Both the position numbers and the translations under genes were made by a program. Positions 1 through 7,806 of a DNA stretch of 33,033 bases are shown in pieces. The notes under the pieces were generated by a model. That model did not search any database. It was not told the origin of the DNA and saw nothing but the letters and a program-made list of their open reading frames with translations. Source of the DNA: an uncultured Mycoplasmatota bacterium (GTDB lineage: Bacteria > Bacillota_I > Bacilli_A > RF39 > UBA660); contig CAMUZS010000006.1 of assembly GCA_947165285.1 (NCBI GenBank), positions 1 to 33,033 of the forward strand. Reading direction: 5' to 3'. The stretch's first letter is position 1. The number at the start of each line of letters is the position of its first letter.

Positions 1-1559
1 TTAATCGCTTCGCCCATGTGGTCGTAATCTCCATGGGTTATAACCAAATTATTAATATTTGATATTCCCAAGCTTTTTAAAAATATAATAATATTATTAC
101 TTAAATGATAATTACTGTTAGTTTTTTTCCAGTCTTCTTCTTCAAATTTTAAAATTCCACCAGTATCTATCAAAGTAATACTTTTTTTATTTGATGAAAT
201 AATTAATGACGAATCACCTTGATTAACATCAAAATAATATATATGAATATAATTATCAAAATATATAAAAAGTTTATTAAATAATAATAAAACAATTATA
301 TAAATCACACACCTTTTAGATTTATAAATAAATAATAACAAAGATAAATAATATAAAATAATTATTATTATTGACATTTTAGGAATTACAATATTAAAAA
401 TATTTATTTTCATTAATATATTTTGAATGAATAATAAAAATTCAATACATATATTTAACATTGGATTTAATATTGGAATTAAAAAAACTAATAAAGATAA
501 AGGATAAATAATTAAACTAACTAATGGAACAATAATAATATTATTAATTGGGGTTAATAAATTAATTTCAAAATTATTATTAACAGTTATAGGTAGTGAA
601 AATAAATATGCAATTAAACTAACTATAAACAATCTTTTTAAATAACATCCTTTATTAATAAATCTATTTGATATAATTAATCCAAATGTAGTTAATATAG
701 AATATAAAAATCCTATATCATACATAATAAATGGGTCAATAAAAATATTTATTACAATAGTTAAAAATAATAAATATAATGTTTTTATATTTAAATTTAA
801 CATTTTATTTAAAGATAATAAAACATATAATATATATGCTCTTTTTATAGATGCGGGAAATCCTGTTATAATTGCATAAAAGAATAAAACAATAATTGAT
901 ATAATTATGGCTAATGATTTTTTAGTTTTTAATTTATCTAAAACTAATAATAAAATAGTAGAAAACAAAGTAATATGCATACCAGATATAGCAAATAGAT
1001 GGGTTACACCAAGTTTTTTATAATCATTAAAATCATCAATATCTATTTTACTTTTATCACCTAGTATAAATGTTTTAATATATTCACTATTATCTCTTGA
1101 ACTAATAATATCATTAATTTTATTTTTTAACTTATTAAAAAATGAAATATTAGAATTATTAATTCTTATTTTTGAAATTTTTAAAGTCTTATATATTCTT
1201 TTATTATATAAATACTTTTTATAATTAAAATTATTAAAAATACTATTATTATTTGGATCTTGTAAATCACCATATAAAAACACATTACTTCCATACTTTA
1301 TATTATTTAATAAATATTCTTTTTCTTCATAAGATTTAATATAATATGTTCCAACTAACTTTTCACGATCATTAAATGTAATAGATAATTTATTACCATC
1401 TATTTTATAGTCCATTATAATTCCATTAAAATTATGTTCGTTAATTAAAGATGAATTATATTTAATTATTATAGTAGAAATAAAAAAATATATAAATGAA
1501 ATAATTAAAAGAACAATATAAAAATATTTAGACTGTAATATAATCTTTAATCTTTGCAA
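1..1559 (-). CDS. comEC: ComEC/Rec2 DNA-uptake channel, 3' end cut by the window edge
   Basis: ComEC forms the inner-membrane channel that passes single-stranded DNA into the cell during natural transformation. I translated the minus strand from 1559 to 1 and found it open throughout, about 519 residues. It has an N-terminal membrane segment, then the competence-domain core with HLFAISGMHIT, a GFPASIKRAY stretch, many hydrophobic helices and LLTPINN. After that comes the metallo-beta-lactamase-like domain, FDVNQGDSSLI, IDTGG and THGDYDHMG (HxxxDH). The family is usually about 700-800 residues, so the last third lies outside. The start is taken as TTG at 1559, with GGAG nine bases upstream inside comEA. 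The first ATG would lose the N-terminal membrane helix. The gene overlaps the end of comEA by 32 bp, which suggests translational coupling. Confidence 0.9.
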   Translation of the reverse strand, partial: MQRLKIILQSKYFYIVLLIISFIYFFISTIIIKYNSSLINEHNFNGIIMDYKIDGNKLSITFNDREKLVGTYYIKSYEEKEYLLNNIKYGSNVFLYGDLQDPNNNSIFNNFNYKKYLYNKRIYKTLKISKIRINNSNISFFNKLKNKINDIISSRDNSEYIKTFILGDKSKIDIDDFNDYKKLGVTHLFAISGMHITLFSTILLLVLDKLKTKKSLAIIISIIVLFFYAIITGFPASIKRAYILYVLLSLNKMLNLNIKTLYLLFLTIVINIFIDPFIMYDIGFLYSILTTFGLIISNRFINKGCYLKRLFIVSLIAYLFSLPITVNNNFEINLLTPINNIIIVPLVSLIIYPLSLLVFLIPILNPMLNICIEFLLFIQNILMKINIFNIVIPKMSIIIIILYYLSLLLFIYKSKRCVIYIIVLLLFNKLFIYFDNYIHIYYFDVNQGDSSLIISSNKKSITLIDTGGILKFEEEDWKKTNSNYHLSNNIIIFLKSLGISNINNLVITHGDYDHMGEAI

Positions 1560-2232
1560 ATAATGATTCTCCAATACCACTTACATTTTTTATATCTTCA
1601 ATAGAATTAAATTTATTTTCATTTCTATATTTAATAATTGCATCTGCTTTTGATTCTCCAATACCAGAAATTGTAAGTAATTCTTCTTTACTTGCATTAT
1701 TTATATTTATTAATTTATTATTATCACCTTTATTATTATTAATAGTAATATTTTCATCATTACTTTTATATTCTTCAATTGATGAGTTATTATTATCTAT
1801 AAATATATCTTTAGATGCTAAATCTTTTGATGATGTAACAATATTATTATCATTATTAATTTTATCATTTTCTTTTTTTAATTCTGTTTTAGTAAAAATA
1901 TAAATAACCATTTCGTTACTAACCTTTTTACTTAAATTAATATTTTTTGTAGTACCATTACTATTTAAACCACCTGCTAATTTAATTACATCATTAATAA
2001 TAGAATTTTCATTAACTTTATATACTCCTGGTTTTTTAACAGCTCCTTTAATATCAATATATACATCATTAAATATTTCAATATTATCATTTTTTTGAAC
2101 TTTTATATCATCATTTACTATGTTACTTTCAATATGATAATCTTTATTAAAAATTAATACTTCAAAAACTATTACAACTACAAATAAAAAGATAAACAAA
2201 AAAAACTTATAATTATCTCTAAAAAAATCCAT
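1528..2232 (-). CDS. comEA: ComEA, membrane-anchored DNA-binding competence protein
   Basis: ComEA is the surface DNA receptor that hands incoming DNA to ComEC. The 234 residues show a single N-terminal membrane helix (about 9-28) and an SLBB domain (about 56-90, around IDIKGAVKKPGVY). A low-complexity Asn/Asp/Ser linker of about 55 residues follows. The C-terminal double helix-hairpin-helix DNA-binding domain covers about 174-234, with ININNASKEEL, ISGIGESKA and VSGIGESLF. This is the Bacillus-type architecture of membrane helix, SLBB and HhH. The start at 2232 is supported by AGAAGGAG seven bases upstream. The gene precedes comEC on the same strand and no comEB lies between them. A -10-like TATAAT sits in an AT repeat upstream (about 2246-2262), but I see no good -35. 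Confidence 0.93.
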   Translation of the reverse strand: MDFFRDNYKFFLFIFLFVVVIVFEVLIFNKDYHIESNIVNDDIKVQKNDNIEIFNDVYIDIKGAVKKPGVYKVNENSIINDVIKLAGGLNSNGTTKNINLSKKVSNEMVIYIFTKTELKKENDKINNDNNIVTSSKDLASKDIFIDNNNSSIEEYKSNDENITINNNKGDNNKLININNASKEELLTISGIGESKADAIIKYRNENKFNSIEDIKNVSGIGESLFAKIKDYITV

Positions 2233-2393
2233 ATAATTTCTCCTTCTATTATATATATATAAGATAAAACATATATTTCCTTTTTTATTTTAAAATTAAT
2301 TTAATTTTTTTATAAATATCTACTTTTTTTAAATTTATAGTTTATTTTTTTTGATTTATTTGATAAAATACATTCGTATTAAGGGGTGAAAAA

Positions 2394-2945
2394 ATGAAGT
2401 TACCTGATATAAAAATATTAGATGAAAAAGAAAAAGTATTACATACAATTAGTAAAGAAGTAACATTTCCATTATCAAAAGAAGATAAAAAAAATATAAA
2501 AGATATGCTTTTATATTTAGAAATGTCACAAATTGAAGAATATGCACAAAAATATGATTTAAGACCTGGTATGGGACTTGCCTACGTCCAAATAGGTATT
2601 CCAAAAAGGCTATTTGTAATATGTAATGAATATGAAGAAGGAAAATTTGAAAAATACGTAGTAATTAATCCTAGAATTATTTCTGAATCTGAGGAAATGA
2701 TTTATGTTGGTGAAGGTGAAGGATGCCTTTCAGTAAATCGTGAAGTTGAAGGAATTATTCCACGTCATGCTAGAATTAAAATTGAAGCATATGATGAAGA
2801 TGGAAATCTATTTGAAATCAGAGTTCGTGAAGAAATTGCTATTGCATTTCAACATGAAATTGATCATTTAAACGGAATATTATTTCCAGATAAAATAGAT
2901 CCTAAAAATCCATATAAAGGAATTAATGAAGCAAGAGAAATTTAA
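2394..2945 (+). CDS. def: Peptide deformylase
   Basis: Peptide deformylase removes the formyl group from the initiator Met of new proteins, using a bound Fe/Zn ion. All three family motifs are present. Motif 1 is GMGLAYVQIG (residues 59-68), with Tyr where the second Ala of GxGLAAxQ is usual. Motif 2 is EGCLS with metal ligand Cys111. Motif 3 is QHEIDHLNG, giving His154, His158 and catalytic Glu155. Length is 183 residues, within the Gram-positive type 2 range. The start is fixed by a strong AAGGGGTGA just upstream. It is one of very few plus-strand genes here, divergent from comEA and convergent with the thioredoxin-like gene. A weak -10 (TAAAAT near 2364) is the only promoter trace I see. 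Confidence 0.95.
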   Translation: MKLPDIKILDEKEKVLHTISKEVTFPLSKEDKKNIKDMLLYLEMSQIEEYAQKYDLRPGMGLAYVQIGIPKRLFVICNEYEEGKFEKYVVINPRIISESEEMIYVGEGEGCLSVNREVEGIIPRHARIKIEAYDEDGNLFEIRVREEIAIAFQHEIDHLNGILFPDKIDPKNPYKGINEAREI

Positions 2946-2971
2946 AAGTCCCGTTTTATAACGAGACTTTT
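2944..2971. terminator. Bidirectional terminator between def and the thioredoxin-like gene
   Basis: The arms are 2944-2955 and 2960-2971, 12 bp with one C/A mismatch, and the loop is TTAT. T-rich sequence flanks both sides, so the hairpin can serve both convergent genes. The def stop codon forms part of the 5' arm. Confidence 0.75.
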
Positions 2972-2973
2972 AA

Positions 2974-3543
2974 TTATTTAATACCGTTCTTATTTAAGAA
3001 TTCTTCAAATTTAGCTTCACTATATGCACCAACAAATCCATCACTAAATTTACCATCTTTTATTACAAATACCATTGGTGTATATCCATAGAAATCACCA
3101 AAGCTTTGAGTTTTAGATTCACCATTAACTGATAAAGTAACTTCTTTACTTAACTTAGTCATCAACTTTTCAAAATCTTGTGAAGTTGAATCTACAGTTG
3201 TTATATCCAAATATTGTGTTGTGTAATTATGCTTTGATTGTGCAGATTGTAAAGTTGGTAAAAATGATACACAAGCACTACAAGTAGCTCTACCTAAATA
3301 TACGACATTTGTTTCCTTTTTATTATCAAATAATTTTAATAAATCACTTAAAGATAAACTATTAAAACTTGATACATCATATTCATTTGATGTCTTTGAA
3401 GTATTATTTGTACTTGAAGTATTACTTGATGAATCAGCATTTTTTACTTTAACCCCACCAAATAAATTAATTAATAAAATAATAGCCAGTAATATAACAC
3501 TAACAATAACTAATTTATATATTCTATCTATTTTTTCTTCCAT
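2974..3543 (-). CDS. Membrane-anchored thioredoxin-like protein
   Basis: This is a 189-residue protein with one N-terminal membrane helix (about 11-28), a Ser/Thr/Asn-rich linker (38-60) and a thioredoxin-like domain. The active-site-like motif is CSAC (Cys88, Cys91) and the cis-proline candidate is Pro156 in GYTPMVFV. The domain should face outward, where it could reduce, form or shuffle disulfides; which of these is not decidable from sequence. The start is ATG at 3543, preceded by AGGAGG. A start further upstream would translate through a terminator hairpin and is rejected. Family members of this kind are often annotated as bacteriocin-transport accessory or TlpA/thioredoxin-like proteins. 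No transporter gene lies next to it. Confidence 0.8.
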   Translation of the reverse strand: MEEKIDRIYKLVIVSVILLAIILLINLFGGVKVKNADSSSNTSSTNNTSKTSNEYDVSSFNSLSLSDLLKLFDNKKETNVVYLGRATCSACVSFLPTLQSAQSKHNYTTQYLDITTVDSTSQDFEKLMTKLSKEVTLSVNGESKTQSFGDFYGYTPMVFVIKDGKFSDGFVGAYSEAKFEEFLNKNGIK

Positions 3544-3580
3544 AATAAACCTCCTAAATAAAATTATATAATTAATAAAC

Positions 3581-3604
3581 AAAAAAAACAAGTTGATACT
3601 TGTT
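3581..3604 (-). terminator. Intrinsic terminator of the 285-aa gene
   Basis: On the minus strand a 7-bp stem (3598-3604 with 3587-3593, loop of 4) is followed directly by eight T residues (3581-3588, the first two also closing the stem). The last stem base belongs to the stop codon of the gene ending at 3604. Confidence 0.8.
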
Positions 3605-4461
3605 TATTTTCTTTTAAATCGTTTATTTAATCTAAGATATTTAGAATAATCTATAAATCCATATCGGTATTCATCCTCTAAAGTTAAAGTTTGAATTTCC
3701 CAATCTACAAATCTTCCCTCTTGATAATGTTTTTGAGCTTTTTTATTATCCCAAGGAGTTATCTTTAATTCTTCCTCTTTTAAGACTCTTTGACCAATAT
3801 TATTACTTATAAATTTTTTATAATTATTAGGCAAATTATATTCAAAAGAATTAATTGCCGTAACTATATCATCAACATAATCAACCTTTTTATAAGTATC
3901 CATTATATAATCATAAACACTATCATATTTATCACTTATTTGCATTGAACTTACAATATCTCTTAATAAGGAATATCTAAATCTTTGATCCATTTTATCC
4001 TTATTTTCTTGATAATTTAATAAATCATCTACTTCATGAGAATTTATAATATTATCAATTATATTTTTAAATTTATTATCCCTACAATACTCCATCCCAA
4101 ATTTTTTTAATAAATAACCACAATCTCTTAAACTAATATATCTATTTCTTAAATCAGTTAAGGCTAAATTATTTATTAAATATGAATTATTGTCTTTAAA
4201 TATTAAATTATGAAATTTAATATTATATTTTCCATTATATTTATATTTTTTTACAATAAATATCGGAGTATATATTTTATCAATAATTTTATTATCTAAT
4301 AAATATTTACGAAATTTACTTTCTTCAATATTAGATGTCAATAAATCAAGATATGCTAAATTACTTAATTTAGAGACATCACTTTCTCTTAACATATCAT
4401 TATTTAATGATATAATTCTCAAGTTATTATTAAAAGCAATAATATAATAATTACCTTTCAT
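3604..4461 (-). CDS. Unrecognised 285-aa protein
   Basis: I do not recognise this protein. It is 285 residues, soluble by appearance, and rich in Asn, Asp, Lys and Tyr, with no signal peptide or membrane helix. It has a beta-like N-terminus (YYIIAFNNNLRIISLN), a charged helical middle, and a C-terminus with Trp238 and Trp254 followed by a basic end. The start at 4461 has AAGGTGA four bases upstream. It begins nine bases after the stop of the single-membrane-span protein upstream, so the two are almost certainly co-transcribed from the consensus promoter at 5192-5220. A terminator follows at once. A role together with that membrane protein is inference only. Confidence 0.6.
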   Translation of the reverse strand: MKGNYYIIAFNNNLRIISLNNDMLRESDVSKLSNLAYLDLLTSNIEESKFRKYLLDNKIIDKIYTPIFIVKKYKYNGKYNIKFHNLIFKDNNSYLINNLALTDLRNRYISLRDCGYLLKKFGMEYCRDNKFKNIIDNIINSHEVDDLLNYQENKDKMDQRFRYSLLRDIVSSMQISDKYDSVYDYIMDTYKKVDYVDDIVTAINSFEYNLPNNYKKFISNNIGQRVLKEEELKITPWDNKKAQKHYQEGRFVDWEIQTLTLEDEYRYGFIDYSKYLRLNKRFKRK

Positions 4462-4470
4462 AAAATCACC

Positions 4471-5157
4471 TTATTTTTTTAATACCCTCTTAATTCCTTT
4501 ATCTAAAACAACATAATTTTTTTCATCACAATTATTATTTTTATCATATATTTTTAAAGTATCATTTATATTATAATATCTCTTATTATCAATAATATAT
4601 AAATCTTCATAATTACTATTATTATAATTAACTACATACACATCATTTAATTTTTGCTCTTTAACAGCATAATACTCATTATATGATTTAATTTCATAAT
4701 CATTTGGTATTTGTAAATATGATCTATTATTCATATATATTCTATTTGGAAATAATATTTGACCCATATCATCTTGTAAATAATACTTCTCTCTAATATC
4801 TATTTTATAACCATTTTTTTCTTTAAAATTATTTAATTCATTAATATTTAATTTATATTCATCTTTTATTTTAATATAATCATAATAATATATATCTGCA
4901 TTATCTATCTCATTTTTTAATCCATCAATTTGTAACTTAGAACCAATTGATAATTCATCTTTAGATAATTTAACATCTTGTAATAATTTTGACATAGGAC
5001 TTACACCTAATTTATGATTAAAAAATTTATCACCTAAAATAGATGTTATTATTAATACATTAACTAAACTTATCATAATAGCGGCTTTTTGATATTTACT
5101 ATAATCTTTAACTTCACCATTAATTTCAGCATAAAATCTTTTAGAATTAAACTTCAT
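4471..5157 (-). CDS. Unrecognised single-pass membrane protein
   Basis: This is a 228-residue protein of unknown function. A basic cytoplasmic N-terminus of about 24 residues is followed by one membrane helix (about 25-45, AAIMISLVNVLIITSIL). The remaining 180 residues, rich in Tyr, Asn and Asp, would lie outside. I chose ATG at 5157 because AAGGGGG lies about 11 bases before it. An in-frame ATG seven codons earlier has no ribosome site. It is the first gene of a two-gene unit with the 285-aa protein and has a perfect consensus promoter, so it is probably well expressed. No family motif is visible. Confidence 0.6.
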   Translation of the reverse strand: MKFNSKRFYAEINGEVKDYSKYQKAAIMISLVNVLIITSILGDKFFNHKLGVSPMSKLLQDVKLSKDELSIGSKLQIDGLKNEIDNADIYYYDYIKIKDEYKLNINELNNFKEKNGYKIDIREKYYLQDDMGQILFPNRIYMNNRSYLQIPNDYEIKSYNEYYAVKEQKLNDVYVVNYNNSNYEDLYIIDNKRYYNINDTLKIYDKNNNCDEKNYVVLDKGIKRVLKK

Positions 5158-5191
5158 AATAACTTCAACCCCCTTCATTTATACTGGAACA

Positions 5192-5220
5192 ATTATACCA
5201 TAATATTGTCAGTATGTCAA
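5192..5220 (-). promoter_or_regulatory. Consensus vegetative promoter for the 228-aa/285-aa pair
   Basis: On the minus strand TTGACA (5220-5215), 17-bp spacer, TATAAT (5197-5192), also TGG just before the -10. Both hexamers match consensus exactly. The 10-bp palindrome TCAAATTTGA overlaps the -35. Confidence 0.88.
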
Positions 5221-5231
5221 ATTTGATACAA

Positions 5232-5262
5232 AATAAAATAAGCTGTAAAAGCCTATTTTATT
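5232..5262 (-). terminator. Intrinsic terminator of the 75-aa gene
   Basis: Arms 5251-5262 and 5232-5243 form 12 bp, including one G-U pair when read as minus-strand RNA, with a 7-nt loop. T-rich sequence follows. The TAG stop of the gene lies inside the 5' arm. Confidence 0.7.
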
Positions 5263-5480
5263 AATTTTCTTGATTTGTTATTTTTCTCTTTATAATATAG
5301 TTCTTCAATAAATTTTAATTTATTGTTATCATGACAATCATTTAATAACATCATCATATTAATTGCCCAATCATTTATGTAATAACTATTATCAGCTATA
5401 TTATTACCATAACTTCCTATATTTTTAGTAACATTTAATTCTTTGTTACTATTATATTTTATAACTTCTTCTATACTCAT
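5253..5480 (-). CDS. Small unrecognised protein, 75 aa
   Basis: This is a small soluble-looking protein with a basic C-terminus (KNNKSRKLIK) and a Met-rich helix (WAINMMMLLNDCHD). I see no known motif. The start is ATG at 5480, with AGGGGG nine bases upstream; a TTG three codons earlier sits inside that spacing. It has its own near-consensus promoter (5555-5583), a leader of about 70 nt and its own terminator, so it is a complete single-gene unit. The SD layout (GGGGGTTG, then ATG) closely matches that of the neighbouring 228-aa gene. Confidence 0.55.
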   Translation of the reverse strand: MSIEEVIKYNSNKELNVTKNIGSYGNNIADNSYYINDWAINMMMLLNDCHDNNKLKFIEELYYKEKNNKSRKLIK

Positions 5481-5554
5481 AATGTACAACCCCCTAATTT
5501 TATAATATACATTATAAAAAACATTCCTTTCTATTGTTTAACACAACGAGAAAA

Positions 5555-5583
5555 AGTATAGCATAAAATAAATTTAATGTCAA
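5555..5583 (-). promoter_or_regulatory. Promoter of the 75-aa gene
   Basis: TTGACA (5583-5578), 17-bp spacer, TATACT (5560-5555) on the minus strand. The leader between it and the gene contains an 8-bp-arm palindrome at 5499-5518 (around TTATAATATACATTATAA). Confidence 0.8.
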
Positions 5584-5591
5584 ATTAAAAT

Positions 5592-5616
5592 AAAAAAAGC
5601 ATTATAAAATGCTTTT
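5592..5616 (-). terminator. Intrinsic terminator after the kinase/93-aa unit
   Basis: A perfect 9-bp stem (5608-5616 with 5595-5603), loop of 4, then a T run on the minus strand. The TAA stop of the 93-aa gene spans arm and loop. Confidence 0.85.
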
Positions 5617-5883
5617 ACTACTACCATTATCATTAATCGTTTTACCTTTAATTTCATAAATAGTTTTAATAATACACTTAACTTTATCATTATAAGACAT
5701 ATCATCCATATCAAGTTGTGGTAGTATATTCTTAACTGCTGCAATTTCTGCTTTATAATAATTTAAATAATCATTAATTATTTCTTGTTCTTCCTTATTA
5801 AAACCATTTTCATATTTTAATTCACCCAAAACATAATTTGCTACATGTATCATTACTATATTATCATTATAATTTTTTACCAT
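5602..5883 (-). CDS. Small helical protein following the histidine kinase, 93 aa
   Basis: This is an unrecognised acidic, probably all-helical protein of 93 residues without a signal peptide or membrane segment. Its start lies 11 bases past the histidine kinase stop and a terminator follows, so the kinase and this protein form a two-gene unit. A role as a partner or output of the kinase, or as an Hpt-like relay protein, is tempting. However, I see no His in a convincing Hpt context (only HVAN near the N-terminus), so I leave the function open. Confidence 0.6.
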   Translation of the reverse strand: MVKNYNDNIVMIHVANYVLGELKYENGFNKEEQEIINDYLNYYKAEIAAVKNILPQLDMDDMSYNDKVKCIIKTIYEIKGKTINDNGSSKSIL

Positions 5884-5894
5884 ACATTACCTCA

Positions 5895-7724
5895 TTATTT
5901 TCCTAAAAAAGTATTTATAATTCTATCTAATTCTCCTCTTTCAATAGGTTTAGCCAAATAATCATCAAATCCCTCTGATAAATACTTTTCTTTCATACCA
6001 GCAATAGCATTAGCTGTTAAAATAACAACAGGTATATTAAATCCATTTATTTCTTTTAATTTTACTAAAGTCTCTACCCCACTTAATTTTGGCATCATAT
6101 CATCCATTAATATTAAATCATATGTATTTCCATTATTAATTAAATCTAAACATTTAAACCCTGAATCAACTTCTTCAACTTGTAAATTATATTGTTTTAA
6201 TAAACGAGCAGCAACTTTTAAATTAAGAGTATTATCATCTACAATTAATACTTTTTTAGATGAATAATCTTTTACTTCCTTAACTTCTTCTTTTACTTCT
6301 TCATTAACTACAGCTTTATGTTCCTCAATAATCTTTTGATCAATTACAACCATAAATTGAGACCCTTTTCCATAAACAGATTGAACAACTATTTTACCAT
6401 GCATTAAATCAACTAATCTTTTAGTTATAGCAAGACCTAAACCAGTTCCTTCTATTGTAGAATTTTCATTATCTAATCTATCAAATTTATCAAATAATCT
6501 ATTAATAGATTCTTGTTTAATACCTATTCCAGTATCTTCTACTTTAAATATTAATCTACAAATTCCATCTTTTTTTAAACAACTAACATCAAAATTAATA
6601 TATCCTTCATTAGTATATTTAATAGCATTAGTTAAGAAATTTAATACAACTTGTCTAATTCTAGTAGAATCACCATATAATATGTCTGGAATATCTTCAG
6701 CCATATGATATCTAAAATCAATAGGTTTAGATTCACCAAGTCTAGCTTTAGATAAAGCAACTAATTCATTAAACATCTTTTTAAATTCATAATTACCATT
6801 AATAATTTCAATCTTATTAGCTTCAATCTTAGAAATATCAAGTATTCCATTAACTGTTTCTAAAAGTGCATTAGAAGCCTCAATTATATCATCTACTTCT
6901 TCTTTAGCTTCAGGAGATAATTCCTCTTCTTTTAAACTTTCAGAAAAACCTACAATAGCATTAAGTGGTGTTCTAATTTCATGTGACATAGCTGACAAAA
7001 ACTCGCTTTTAGCATTATTAGCTTTTTCAGCTTGTTCTTTAGCTATATTAAGCTGTTTAACCATTTTAACATCTGGATTTTCAATAGTATGATACATTAT
7101 AAACGTAACTAAACTAAATATAGAATTTATAAGCAATATATTAGGATAAAAGTATTGAATAATAATACTTATTCCCAACAATAGTATTAAAACTATAATT
7201 GGCAATGCCTTTATTTTTTTTATTTTCTTAAAATTAAATAACAATGATAGAAAAATTGTAGATACCAAAACACCTATTACTACAAACAAAAATGATACAC
7301 TTGGTCCATAAGAATATTGCATATAAGGAACATTATTTAATTCAACAGGTAATATTAATAAAACAAAACAAATAATAAAATATAATACTAAAAATAAAGA
7401 ATTAATATTTTTTTTACTTTTAATATTCTCAACTTTTTTTAATAATGTAAAAGTATAAATTCCAATTAAAAGAATATATGTAAATATAATACAATTAAAA
7501 AATTTTAGTACAATATTCAAAAAAATACTATTTGATATCATGCATACTACAATAGAACATTCAGTTAACAAACTAATAATATTTGTGACTATAATACCTT
7601 TAAATATATCAAGTTCTACAGATTTAATTTTTTCTTTTTTTAAAAAAACTATACCAAAAAAAACAACATAAACAAGTGATATAATTGAAAACATCATCGT
7701 ATTATTAATATCTTTTAAAAACAT
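5895..7724 (-). CDS. Hybrid sensor histidine kinase with C-terminal receiver
   Basis: This is a 609-residue membrane sensor. About seven hydrophobic helices fill residues 10-210. A short coiled linker (220-240) leads to the HisKA dimerisation domain with phospho-acceptor His248 in MSHEIRTPLNAIVG. The ATPase domain follows, with N-box NFLTNAIKYTN, G1 DTGIGI and G2 GTGLGL. After an acidic/Lys linker (465-488), the receiver (490-609) has Asp496/Asp497, phospho-acceptor Asp541 (LILMDDMMP), a Thr at 570 and Lys592. Signal-in and receiver are thus on one chain. No DNA-binding response regulator or clear Hpt protein is nearby, so the output partner is elsewhere or is the 93-aa protein downstream. 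The start at 7724 has AGAGGTG upstream. Confidence 0.92.
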   Translation of the reverse strand: MFLKDINNTMMFSIISLVYVVFFGIVFLKKEKIKSVELDIFKGIIVTNIISLLTECSIVVCMISNSIFLNIVLKFFNCIIFTYILLIGIYTFTLLKKVENIKSKKNINSLFLVLYFIICFVLLILPVELNNVPYMQYSYGPSVSFLFVVIGVLVSTIFLSLLFNFKKIKKIKALPIIVLILLLGISIIIQYFYPNILLINSIFSLVTFIMYHTIENPDVKMVKQLNIAKEQAEKANNAKSEFLSAMSHEIRTPLNAIVGFSESLKEEELSPEAKEEVDDIIEASNALLETVNGILDISKIEANKIEIINGNYEFKKMFNELVALSKARLGESKPIDFRYHMAEDIPDILYGDSTRIRQVVLNFLTNAIKYTNEGYINFDVSCLKKDGICRLIFKVEDTGIGIKQESINRLFDKFDRLDNENSTIEGTGLGLAITKRLVDLMHGKIVVQSVYGKGSQFMVVIDQKIIEEHKAVVNEEVKEEVKEVKDYSSKKVLIVDDNTLNLKVAARLLKQYNLQVEEVDSGFKCLDLINNGNTYDLILMDDMMPKLSGVETLVKLKEINGFNIPVVILTANAIAGMKEKYLSEGFDDYLAKPIERGELDRIINTFLGK

Positions 7725-7748
7725 TTCTACACCTCTATTATTGAATTA

Positions 7749-7757
7749 ATTATATCA
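7749..7757 (-). promoter_or_regulatory. Possible extended -10 promoter for the kinase
   Basis: TGA-TATAAT on the minus strand (TATAAT at 7754-7749), with only an AT-rich -35 region. It lies between the terminator of the ANL gene and the kinase start. Confidence 0.4.
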
Positions 7758-7770
7758 TTTTATAAAAAAA

Positions 7771-7806
7771 AATAAAATAAAAAAATTCTATTTCTTTAGA
7801 ATTTTT
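7771..7806 (-). terminator. Intrinsic terminator of the ANL enzyme gene
   Basis: A perfect 10-bp AT-rich stem (7797-7806 with 7781-7790), loop of 6, then a T-rich tail on the minus strand. The TAG stop (7788-7790) is in the 3' arm. Confidence 0.75.

Noticed and set aside
3544-3591. Longer N-terminus for the thioredoxin-like protein
   Set aside because: It would be translated from inside the preceding terminator. AGGAGG lies correctly before the ATG at 3543.
5602-5883. Hpt phosphotransfer protein for the hybrid kinase
   Set aside because: The protein is helical and next to the kinase, but lacks a His in the usual H-x-x-K-G Hpt context.
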